From assembly GCA_036785705.1 (NCBI GenBank), contig JAWUZG010000016.1:682001-746000 (forward strand): a DNA stretch of 64,000 nt, read 5' to 3'. This DNA comes from Acanthornis magna (lineage: Eukaryota; Chordata; Aves; Passeriformes; Acanthizidae). A program made the position numbers and the translations under genes. The stretch's first letter is position 1; every line of letters begins with the position of its first letter. Of the stretch, positions 13,801 to 25,800 are shown in pieces. The notes below the pieces were generated by a model, which was not told the origin of the DNA, ran no database searches, and saw only the letters and a list, made by a program, of their open reading frames with translations.

Positions 13801-16800
13801 CCAAAGGCTGAGGTCTCGCTGCCCAAAGGCCAGGAGGGTGAAGTCGCCCTGCAGGGCCCCGAGGCCGAAGCCAGCCTGGAGGTGGCTGGCGGCAAAGCTG
13901 AGGGCAGTGGTGGCATGAAAATACAGATGCCCAAAGTCAAGGTGCCCAGCGTGGTCTTCTCCAAGCCCACCGTCAAGGCTCCCAAACTGGACACAGACCT
14001 CAGCCTCCCAAAGGCAGAGCTCAAGGCCGGAGATGCCGATATCACCATTGCTGCCCCCGACATCAAGCTGCCCTCTGTCGAAGGCTCCCTCGACCTCCAG
14101 GCTCCCGACATTGACCTCAAGGCACACTCTGACAACGAAAAAATCGAAGCGGAGGGCACGGGCCTGAAAGGCAAGTTCAAGATGCCCAAGTTTGACAAGC
14201 CCAAATTCGCAGTGTCCTCCCCCAAGGCCGAAGTGCCAAGCGCCAAGGTCAGCCTACCCAGCGCCGAGGTCGACCTGCCCTCTACCACCATGACAGTTAC
14301 AGGAGAGGGCCCTGCACTGGGCATCAAGGCCGATGTCCCCAGCGCCAAGACCGAAGGGGTGGGCTGGAAGGTGGAGAAGCCTTCCCTCAAGATGCCCAAA
14401 GCTGACATCAAAGCTCCAAAGGTAGACATCAGCCTGCCCTCCATTGACCTCACCCTTCCACAGGCCAGTGTTGAACTGCAGGCTCCTGAAGGGGCCATCA
14501 GCCTGGAAGGAGAAGCCAAAATCCCAGAGAAGGCCACCAAGACCAAGGATGGCAAGTTCAAGATGCCCAAGTTCGGCATGCCTTCCTTTGGCTGGTCCAG
14601 CAGCAGAGAGGCCAAAGGCACTGTGGCCTCCGAGGTGGATGTAAGCCTAAAGGAGCCCCAAGTGACAGTGCCCGCAGCAGCTGCCAAAGTGGAAGTGACC
14701 CTGCCCACAGCCGAGATCCAAGCGCCTGGCGTGGAGGTGACCGTCGAGACAGCCGCTGTAGCTGCAGAGGGTGAGAAAGGCCGATTCAAGATGCCTGATG
14801 TCAAGATGCCCAGCGTCAAGCTGCCCAAAGTCAAAGGTCCCCAGGCACAGGTCAGCCTACCCAAGGCCGAGGTCTCACTGCCCACAGGCCAGGAGGGTGA
14901 AGTCACCCTGCAGGGCCCTGAGGCCGAAGCCAGCCTGGAGGTGGCTGGAGGCAAAGCTGAGGGCAGTGGTGGCATGAAAATACAGATGCCCAAAGTCAAG
15001 GTGCCCAGCGTGGTCTTCTCCAAGCCCACCGTCAAGGCTCCCAAACTGGACACTGACCTCAGCCTCCCACAGGCAGAGCTCAAGGCCGGAGATCCCGATA
15101 TCACCATCGCTGCCCCTGACATCAAGCTGCCCTCTGTCGAAGGCTCCCTCGATCTCCAGGCTCCTGACATTGACCTCAAGGTGCCCTCTGCCGAAGGCAA
15201 GATTGAGGGGGAAGGTGGAGGCTTGAAAGGCAAGTTCAAGATGCCCAAGTTTGACAAGCCCAAATTCGCATTGTCCTCCCCCAAGGCCGAAGTGCCAAGC
15301 GCCGAGGTCAGCCTACCCAGCGCTGAGGTCGACCTCCCCTCCACCACCGTGACAGCCACAGGGGAGGGCACAGGGCTGGGTATCAAAGCCGATGTCCCAG
15401 GCGCCCAGATTGAAGGGGCCGGCTGGAAGCTGGAAAAGCCCTCCTTCAAGATGCCCAAAGCTGACATCAAAGCTCCAAAGGTGGACATCAGCCTGCCCTC
15501 TGTTGACGTCACCCTTCCACAGGCCAGTGTAGACCTCCAGGCTTCTGAAGGGGCCCTCAGCCTGGAAGGAGAAGCCAAAACCCCAGAAAAGGAGGCTGCC
15601 AAGACCAAGGATGGCAAGTTCAAGATGCCCAAGTTTGGCATGCCTTCCTTTGGCTGGTCCAGCAGCAGAGAGGCCAAGGGCACCGTGGCCGCCGACGTGG
15701 ATGCCAGCCTCAAGGAGCCCCAAGTGACGGTACCCACAGCAGCCGCCGAAGTGGACGTGACACTGCCCACAGCTGAGATCCAAGCGCCTGGCGTGGAGGT
15801 GACTGTCGAGACAGCTACTGTAGCAGCAGAGGGTGAGAAAGGCCGATTCAAGATGCCTGATGTCAAGATGCCCAGCGTCAAGCTGCCCAAGGTCAAAGGT
15901 CCCCAGGCACAGGTCAGCCTGCCCAAGGCCGAGGTCTCGTTGCCCAAAGGCCAGGAGGGTGAAGTCACCCTGCAGGGCCCTGAGGCCGAAGCCAGCCTGG
16001 AGGTGTCCAGCGCCAAAACTGAGGGCGGAGGCGGTGGCATGAAAATACAGATGCCCAAAGTCAAGGTGCCCAGCGTGGTCTTCTCCAAGCCCACCGTCAA
16101 GGCTCCCAAACTGGACACAGACCTCAGCCTCCCACAGACAGAGCTCAAGGCTGGAGACGCCGATATCACCATTGCTGCCCCTGACATCAAGCTGCCCTCT
16201 GTCGAAGGCTCCCTCGAGCTCCAGGCTCCCGACATTGACCTCAAGGTGCCCTCCGCCGAAGGAAAAATCGAGGTGGAGGGCACGGGCCTGAAAGGCAAGT
16301 TCAAGATGCCCAAGTTTGACAAGCCCAAATTCGCAGTGTCCTCCCCCAGGGCCGAAGTGCCAAGCGCCAAGGTCAGCCTACCCAGCACCGAGGTCGACCT
16401 CCCATCCGCCACCGTGACAGCCACAGTGGAGGGCACTGCCCTGGGCCACAAAGCCGATGTCCCTGATGCCAAGACGGAAGACACCGGCTGGAAGCTGGAG
16501 AAGCCCTCCCTCAAGATGCCCAAAGCTGACATCAAAGCTCCAAAGGTGGACATCAGCCTGCCCTCTGTAGATGTCACCCTTCCACAGGCCAGTGTAGACC
16601 TCCAGGCTTCTGAAGGGGCCCTCAGCCTGGAAGGAGAAGCCAAAACCCCAGAGAAGGAGGCCGCCAAGACCAAGGATGGCAAGTTCAAGATGCCCAAGTT
16701 CGGCATGCCTTCCTTTGGCTGGTCCAGCAGCAGAGAGGCCAAGGGCACCGTAACAGCCGAGGTGGACGTCAACCTCAAGGAGCCCCAAATGACAGTGCCT

Positions 16801-19800
16801 TCAGCAGCCGCCGAAGTGGACGTGACCCTGCCCACAGCCGAGATCCAAGCGCCTGGCGTGGAGGTGACCGTGGAGACAGCCGCTGTAGCAGCAGAGGGAG
16901 AGAAAGGCCGATTCAAGATGCCTGATGTCAAGATGCCCAGCGTCAAGCTGCCCAAAATCAAAGGTCCCCAGGCACAGGTCAGCCTGCCAAAGGCTGAGGT
17001 CTCGCTGCCCACAGGCCAGGAGGGTGAAGTCGCCCTGCAGGGCCCTGAGGCCGAAGCCAGCCTGGAGGTGGCCGGCGGCAAAGCTGAGGACGGAGGCGGT
17101 GGCATGAAAATACAGATGCCCAAAGTCAAGGTGCCCAGCGTGGTCTTCTCCAAGCCCACCGTCAAGGCTCCCAAACTGGACACTGACCTCAGCCTCCCAC
17201 AGGCAGAGCTCAAGGCTGGAGATGGCGACCTCACCATTGCTGCCCCCGACATAAAGCTGCCCTCTGTCGAAGGCTCCCTCGATCTCCAGGCTCCCGACAT
17301 TGACCTCAAGGCACCCTCTGCCGAAGGAAAAATCGAGGTGGAGGGCACGGGCCTGAAAGGCAAGTTCAAGATGCCCAAGTTTGACAAGCCCAAATTCGCA
17401 TTGTCCTCCCCCAAGGCCGAAGTGGCCTGCGCCGAGGTCACCCTGCCCAGCGCCGAGATCGACCTCCCATCCACCACCGTGACAGCCACAGTGGAGGGCA
17501 CTGCCCTGGGCATCAAAGCCGATGTCCCTGATGCCAAGACAGAAGGGGCTGGCTGGAAGCTGGAGAAGCCTTCCTTCAAGATGCCCAAAGCTGACATCAA
17601 AGCTCCAGAGGTGGACATCAGCTTGCCCTCGCTTGATGTCACCCTTCCACAGGCCAGTGTCGAACTAGAGATGCCCGAAGGGGCCATCAGCCTGGAAGGA
17701 GAAGCCAAAGTCCCAGAGAAGGAGGCCGCCAAGACCAAGGATGGCAAGTTCAAGATGCCCAAGTTCGGCATGCCTTCCTTTGGCTGGTCCAGCAGCAGAG
17801 AGGCCAAGGGCACTGTGGCCGCCGACATGGATGTCAGCCTCAGGGAGCCGCAGGTGACGGTACCCTCGGCAGTCGCCGAAGTGGACGTGACCCTGCCCAC
17901 AGCTGAGATCCAAGCGCCTGGTGTGGAGGTGACCGTCGAGACAGCCGCTGTAGCAGCAGAGGCAGAGGAAGGCCGATTCAAGATGCCTGATGTCAAGATG
18001 CCCAGCGTCAAGCTGCCCAAAATCAAAGGTCCCCAGGCACAGGTCAGCCTGCCCAAGGCTGAGGTCTCGCTGCCCAAAGGCCAGGAGGGTGAAGTCGCCC
18101 TGCAGGGCCCCGAGGCCGAAGCCAGCCTAGAGGTGTCCAGTGGCAAAGCGGAGGGCGGAGGCGGTGGCATGAAAATACAGATGCCCAAAGTCAAGGTACC
18201 CAGCGTGGTCTTCTCCAAGCCCACCGTCAAGGTTCCCAAACTGGACGCAGACTTCAGCCTCCCACAGGCAGAGCTCAGGGCCGGAGATGCCGATATCACC
18301 ATCGCTGCCCCTGACATCAAGCCGCCCTCTGTCGAAGGCTCCCTCGAGCTCCAGGCTCCCAACATTGACCTCAAAGCACCCTCCACTGAAGGAAAAATCA
18401 AGGTGGAGGGCACGAGCGTGAAAGGCAAGTTCAAGATGCCCAAGTTTGACAAGCCCAAATTCGCAGTGTCCTCCCCCAAGGCCGAAGTGCCAAGCGCCAA
18501 GGTCAGCCTACCCAGCGCCGAGGTCGACCTCCCATCCACCACCGTGACAGCCACAGGGGAGGGCACAGGGCTGGGCCTCAAAGCCGATGTCCCTGGTGCC
18601 AAGAGGGAAGGGGTCAGCTTGAAGCTGGAGAAGCCTTCCCTCAAGATGCCCAAAGCCGACATCAAAGCTCCAGAGGTGGACATCAGCCTGCCCTCTGTTG
18701 ACGTCACCCTTCCACAGACCAGTGTCGACCTCCAGGCTTCTGAAGGGGCCCTCAGCCTGGAAGGAGAAGCCAAAACCCCAGAGAAGGAGGCCACCAAGAC
18801 TAAGGATGGCAAGTTCAAGATGCCCAAGTTTGGCATGCCTTCCTTTGGCTGGTCCAGCAGCAGAGAGGCCAAGGGCACCCTGGCGGCAGACATGGATGTC
18901 AGCCTAAAGGAGCCCCAAGTGACAGTGCCCTCAGCAGCTGCCGAAGTGGAAGTGACAGAGCCCACAGCCGAGATCCAAGCGCCTGGCGTGGAGGTGACCA
19001 TCGAGACAGCCACTGTAGCAGCAGAGGGAGAGAAAGGCCGATTCAAGATGCCTGATGTCAAGATGCCCAGCGTCAAGCTGCCCAAAGTCAAAGGTCCCCA
19101 GGCACAGGTCAGCCTGCCCAAGGCCGAGGTCTCACTGCCCAAAGGCCAGGAGGGTGAAGTCACCCTGCAGGGCCCTGAGGCCGAAGCCAGCCTGGAGGTG
19201 GCTGGAGGCAAAGCTGAGGGCAGTGGTGGCATGAAAATACAGATGCCCAAAGTCAAGGTGCCCAGCGTGGTCTTCTCCAAGCCCACCATCACGGCTCCCA
19301 AACTGGACACTGACCTCAGCCTCCCACAGGCAGAGCTCAAGGCCGGAGATGCCAATATCACCATTGCTGCCCCCGACATCAAGCTGCCCTCTGTCGAAGG
19401 CTCCCTCGAGCTCCAGGCTCCCGACATTGACCTCAAGGCACCCTCCGCTGAAGGGAAAATCGAAGTGGAAGGCACAAGCCTGAAAGGCAAGTTCAAGATG
19501 CCCAAGTTTGACAAGCCCAAATTCGCATTGTCCTCCCCCAAGGCCGAAGTGCCAAGCGCCGAGGTCACCCTGCCCAGCGCTGAGGTCGACCTTCCCTCCA
19601 CCACCGTGACAGCCACAGGGGAGGGCACCGTCCTGGGCATCAAAGCCGATGTCCCTGATGCCAAGACAGAAGGGGCCGGCTGGAAGCTGGAGAAGCCCTC
19701 CTTCAAGATGCCCAAAGCTGACATCAAAGCTCCCAAGGTAGACATCAGCCTGCCCACTGGTGACGTTACACTTCCACAGGCCAGTGTAGACCTGCAGGCT

Positions 19801-22800
19801 CCCGAGGCAGACCTCACCATGGAAAGAGAAGCCAAAGGCCCAGAGAAGGAGGCCGCCAAATCCAAGGATGGCAAGTTCAAGATGCCCAAGTTCGGCATGC
19901 CTTCCTTTGGCTGGTCCAGCAGCAGAGAGGCTCAGGGCACCATAACAGCCGAGGTGGACGGCAACCTCAAGGGGGCCCAAGTGGCAGAGCCCTCAGCAGT
20001 CGCTGAAGTGGACGTGAAAATGCCCACAGCCGAGATCCAAGCACCTGGCGTGGAGGTGACCATCGAGATACCTGCGGTAGCAGCAGAGGGCGAGAAAGGC
20101 CGACTCAAGATGCCTGATGTCAAGATGCCCAGCGTCAAGCTGCCGAAAAGCAAAGGTCCCCAGGCACAGGTCAGCCTACCCAAGGCTGATGTCTCGCTGC
20201 CCAAAGGCCAGGAGGGTGAAGTCGCCCTGCAGGGCCCTGAGGCCAAAGCCAGCCTGGAGGTGGCCAGCGCCAAAACTGAGGGCAGAGGCGGTGGCATGAA
20301 AATACAGATGCCCAAAGTCAAGGTGCCCAGCGTGGTCTTCTCCAAGCCCACCGTCAAGGCTCCCAAACTGGACACTGACCTCAGCCTCCCACAGGCAGAG
20401 CTCAAGGCCGGAGATGGCGACATCACCATTGCTGCCCCTGACATCAAGCTGCCCTCTGTCGAAGGCTCCCTCGAGCTCCAGGCTCCCGACATTGACCTCA
20501 AGGCACCCTCTGCCGAAAGGAAAATCGAAGTGGAAGGCACAAGCCTGAAAGGCAAGTTCAAGATGCCCAAGTTTGACAAGCCCAAATTCGCAGTGTCCTC
20601 CCCCAAGGCCGAAACGCCCAGGGCCGAGATCAGCCTACCCAGCGCCGAGGTCGACCTCCCACCCGCCACCATGACAGCCACAGGGGAGGGCACAGGGCTG
20701 GGTATCAAAGCCGATGTCCCTGATGCCAAGACAGAAGGGGCTGGCTTGAAGCTGGAGAAGCCCTCCCTCAAGATGCCCAAAGCTGACATCAAAGCTCCAA
20801 AGGTGGACATCAGCCTGCCCTCTGTTGACGTCACCCTTCCACAGGCCAGTGTCGACCTGCAGGCTCCTGAAGGGGCCCTCACCATGGAAGGAGAAGACAA
20901 AACCCCAGAAAAGGAGGTTGCCAAGACCAAGGATGGCAAGTTCAAGATGCCCAAGTTCGGCATGCCTTCCTTTGGCTGGTCCAGCAGCAGAGAGGCCAAG
21001 GGGACCCTGGCCACCGACATGGATGTCAGCCTAAAGGAGCCCCAAGTGACAGTGCCCTCAGCAGCTGCCGAAGTGGACGTGACCCTGCCCACAGCCGAGA
21101 TCCAAGCGCCTGGTGTGGAGGTGACCGTTGAGACAGCCGCTGTAGCAGCAGAGGGAGAGAAAGGCCGATTCAAGATGCCTGATGTCAAGATGCCCAGCGT
21201 CAAGCTGCCCAAAGTCAAAGGTCCCCAGGCACAGGTCAGCCTAGCCAAGGCTGAGGTCTCGCTGCCCAAAGGCCAGGAGGGTGAAGTCACCCTGCAGGGC
21301 CCCGAGGCCGAAGCCAGCCTGGAGGTGGCTGGAGGCAAAGCTGAGGGCAGTGGTGGCATGAAAATACAGATGCCCAAAGTCAAGGTGCCCAGCGTGGTCT
21401 TCTCCAAGCCCACCGTCAAGGCTCCCAAACTGGACACTGACCTCAGCCTCCCACAGGCAGAGCTCAAGGCCGGAGATGCCGATATCACCATTGCTGCCCC
21501 CGACATCAAGCTGCCCTCCGTCGAAGGCTCCCTCGATCTCCAGGCTCCCGACATTGACCTCAAGGCACCCTCTGCCGAAGGAAAACTCGAGGTGGAGGGC
21601 ACCGGCCTGAAAGGCAAGTTCAAGATGCCCAAGTTTGACAAGCCCAAATTCGCATTGTCCTCCCCCAAGGCCGAAGTGCCAAGCGCCGAGGTCACCCTGC
21701 CCAGCGCCGAGGTCGGCCTCCCCTCCACCACCGTGACAGCCACAGGGGAGGGCACAGGGCTGGGCCTCAAAGCCGATATCCCCGATGCCAAGACAGAAGG
21801 GGCCAGCTGGAAGCTGGAGAAGCCCTCCTTCAAGATGCCCAAAGCTGACACTAAAGCTCCCAAAGTAGACATCAGCCTGCCCTCTGTTGACGTCACCCTT
21901 CCACAGGCCAGTGTAGACCTGCAGGCACCCAAGGCAGACCTCACCATGGAAGGAGAAGCCAAAGTCCCAGAGAAGGAGGCCGCCAAATCCAAGGATGGCA
22001 AGTTCAAGATGCCCAAGTTTGGCATGCCTTCCTTTGGCTGGTCCAGCAGCAGAGAGGCCAAGGGCACCGTGGCCGCCGACGTGGATGTCAGCCTCAAGGA
22101 GCCCCAAGTGACGGTGCCTGCAGCAGCCGCCGAAGTGGACGTGACCCTGACCACAGCCAAGATCCAAGCGCCTGGCGTGGAGGTGACCATCGAGACAGCC
22201 GCTGTAGCAGCAGAGGGTGAGAAAGGCCAATTCAAGATGCCTGATGTCAAGATGCCCAGCGTCAAGCTGCCCAAAGTCAAAGGTTCCCAAGCACAGGTCA
22301 GCCTGCCCAAGGCTGATGTCTCGCTGCCCACAGGCCAGGAGGGTGAAGTTGCCCTGCAGGGCCCCAAGGCCGAAGCCAGCCTGGACGTGGCTGGCGGCAA
22401 AGCTGAGGGCAGTGGTGGCATGAAAATACAGATGCCCAAAGTCAAGGTGCCCAGCGTGGTCTTCTCCAAGCCCATCGTCAAGGCTCCCAAACCGGACACA
22501 GACCTCAGCCTCCCACAGGCAGAGCTCAAGGCCGGAGATGCCGACATCACCATTGCTGCCCCCGACATCAAGCTGCCATCCCTCAAAGGCTCTCTTGAGC
22601 TCCAGGCTCCTGACACTGACCTCAAGGGGCCCTCCGTTGATGGCAAGGTTGAGGGGCAAGATGTGGGCTTGAAAGGCAAGTTCAAGATGCCCAAGTTTGA
22701 CAAACCCAAATTTGCAGTGTCCTCCCCCAAGGCTGAAACTCCAAGCGCCGAGGTCAGCCTGCCCAGCGCTGAGGTCGACCTCCCCTCCACCACCGTGACA

Positions 22801-25800
22801 GCCACAAGGGAGGGCACCACCCTGGGCATCAATGCCGACGTCTCTGGCACGAAGACGGAAGGCGCCAGCTGGAAGCTGGAGAAGCCTTCCCTAAAGATAC
22901 CCAAAGCTGACATCAAAGCTCCAAAGGTGGACATCAGCCTGCCCTCTGCAGATGTCACCCTTCCACAGGCCAGTGTTGAACTGCAGGCACCCAAGGCAGA
23001 CCTCACCATGGAAGGAGAAGCCAAAATCCCAGAAAAGGAGGCCGCCAAGACCAAGGATGGCAAGTTCAAGATGCCCAAGTTCGGCATGCCTTCCTTTGGC
23101 TGGTCCAGCAGCAGAGAGGCCAAGGGCTCTGTGGCTGCAGACATGGACGTCAGCCTAAAGGAGCCCCAAGTGACAGTGCCCTCAGCAGCCGCCGAAGTGG
23201 ACATGACCCTGCCCACAGCCGAGATCCAAGCGCCTGGCGTGGAGGTGACTGTCGAGACAGCCACTGTAGCAGCAGAGGGAGAGAAAGGCCGATTCAAGAT
23301 GCCTGATGTCAAGATGCCCAGCGTCAAGCTGCCCAAAATCAAAGGTCCCCAGGCACAGGTCAGCCTGCCAAAGGCTGAGGTCTCGCTGCCCACAGGCCAG
23401 GAGGTTGAAATCACCCTGCAGGGCCCCGAGGCCGAAGCCAGCCTGGAGGTGGCTGGCGACAAAGCTGAGGACGGAGGCGGTGGCATGAAAATACAGATGC
23501 CCAAAGTCAAGGTGCCCAGCGTGGTCTTCTCCAAGCCCACCGTCAAGGCTCCCAAACTGGACACTGACCTCAGCCTCCCACAGGCAGAGCTCAAGGCTGG
23601 AGATGGCGACATCACCATTGCTGCCCCTGACATCAAGCTGCCCTCTGTCGAAGGCTCCCTCGAGCTCCAGGCTCCCGACATTGACCTCAAGGCACCCTCT
23701 GCCGAAGGGAAAATCGAAGTGGAAGGCACAAGCCTGAAAGGCAAGTTTAAGATGCCCAAGTTTGACAAGCCCAAATTCGCATTGTCCTCCCCCAAGGCCG
23801 AAACGCCCAGGGCCGAGATCAGCCTACCCAGCGCCGAGGTCGACCTCCCATCCGCCACCGTGACAGCCACAGGAGAGGGCCCTGTGCTGGGCCTCAAAGC
23901 CAATGTCCCTGGTGCCAAGAGGGAAGGGGCCGGCTGGAAGTTTGAGAAGTCTTCCCTCAAGATGCCCAAAGCTGACATCAAAGCTCCAAAGGTGGACATC
24001 AGCCTGCCCTCTGTTGACGTCACCCTTCCACAGGCCAGTGTAGACCTGCAGGCTCCTGAAGGGGCCCTCACCATGGAAGGAGAAGACAAAACCCCAGAGA
24101 TGGAGGCCGCCAAGACCAAGGATGGCAAGTTCAAGATGCCCAAGTTCGGCATGCCTTCCTTTGGCTGGTCCAGCAGCAGAGAGGCCAAGGAGACCCTGGC
24201 CACCGACATGGATGTCAGCCTAAAGGAGCCCCAAGTGACAGTGCCCTCAGCAGCCGCCGAAGTGGACATGACCCTGCCCACAGCCGAGATCCAAGCGCCT
24301 GGCGTGGAGGTGACTGTCGAGACAGCCGCTGTAGCTGCAGAGGGTGAGAAAGGCCGATTCAAGATGCCTGATGTCAAGATGCCCAGCGTCAAGCTGCCCA
24401 AAATCAAAGGTTCCCAAGCACAGGTCAGCCTGCCCAAGGCCGAGGTCTCACTGCCCAAAGGCCAGGAGGGTGAAGTCACCCTGCAGGGCCCTGAGGCCAA
24501 AGCCAGCCTGGAGGTGGCCAGCGCCAAAACTGAGGGCAGAGGCGGTGGCATGAAAATACAGATGCCCAAAGTCAAGGTGCCCAGCGTGGTCTTCTCCAAG
24601 CCCACCGTCAAGGCTCCCAAACTGGACACAGACCTCAGCCTCCCACAGGCAGAGCTCAAGGCCGGAGATGGCGACATCACCATTGCTGCCCCTGACATCA
24701 AGCTGCCCTCCGTCGAAGGCTCCCTCGAGATCCAGGCTCCCGACATTGACCTCAAGGCACCCTCTGCCGAAGGAAAAATCGAAGTGGAAGGCACAAGCCT
24801 GAAAGGCAAGTTCAAGATGCCCAAGTTTGACAAGCCCAAATTCGCAGTGTCCTCCCCCAAGGCCGAAGTGCCAAGCGCCGAGGTCACCCTGCCCAGCGCT
24901 GAGGTCGACCTCCCATCCACCACCGTGACAGCCACAGGGGAGGGCACAGGGCTGGGTATCAAAGCCGATGTCCCAGGCGCCCAGATTGAAGGGGCCAGCT
25001 GGAAGCTGGAAAAGCCCTCCTTCAAGATGCCCAAAGCTGACATCAAAGCTCCAAAGGTGGACATCAGCCTGCCCTCTGTTGACGTCACCCTTCCACAGGC
25101 CAGTGTAGACCTGCAGGCACCCAAGGCAGACCTCACCATGGAAGGAGAAGCCAAAGTCCCAGAGAAGGAGGCCTCCAAGACCAAGGATGGCAAGTTCAAG
25201 ATGCCCAAGTTCGGCATGCCTTCCTTTGGCTGGTCCAGCAGCAGAGAGGCCAAGGGCACCGTGGCCGCCGACGTGGATGTCAGCCTCAAGGAGCCCCAAG
25301 TGACGGTGCCTGCAGCAGCCGCCGAAGTGGACGTGACCCTGACCACAGCCAAGATCCAAGCGCCTGGCGTGGAGGTGACCGTTGAGACAGCCGCTGTAGC
25401 AGCAGAGGGAGAGAAAGGCCGATTCAAGATGCCTGATGTCAAGATGCCCAGCGTCAAGCTGCCCAAAGTCAAAGGTCCCCAGGCACAGGTCAGCCTCCCC
25501 AAGGCTGATGTCTCGCTGCCCACAGGCCAGGAGGGTGAAGTTGCCCTGCAGGGCCCCGAGGCCGAAGCCAGCCTGGAGTTGGCCGGCGGCAAAGCTGAAG
25601 GCAGTGGTGGCATGAAAATACAGATGCCCAAAGTCAAGGTGCCCAGCGTGGTCTTCTCCAAGCCCACCGTCAAGGCTCCCAAACTGGACACTGACCTCAG
25701 CCTCCCACAGGCAGAGCTCAAGGCCGGAGATGCCGACATCACCATTGCTGCCCCCGACATCAAGCTGCCATCCCTCAAAGGCTCTCTTGAGCTCCAGGCT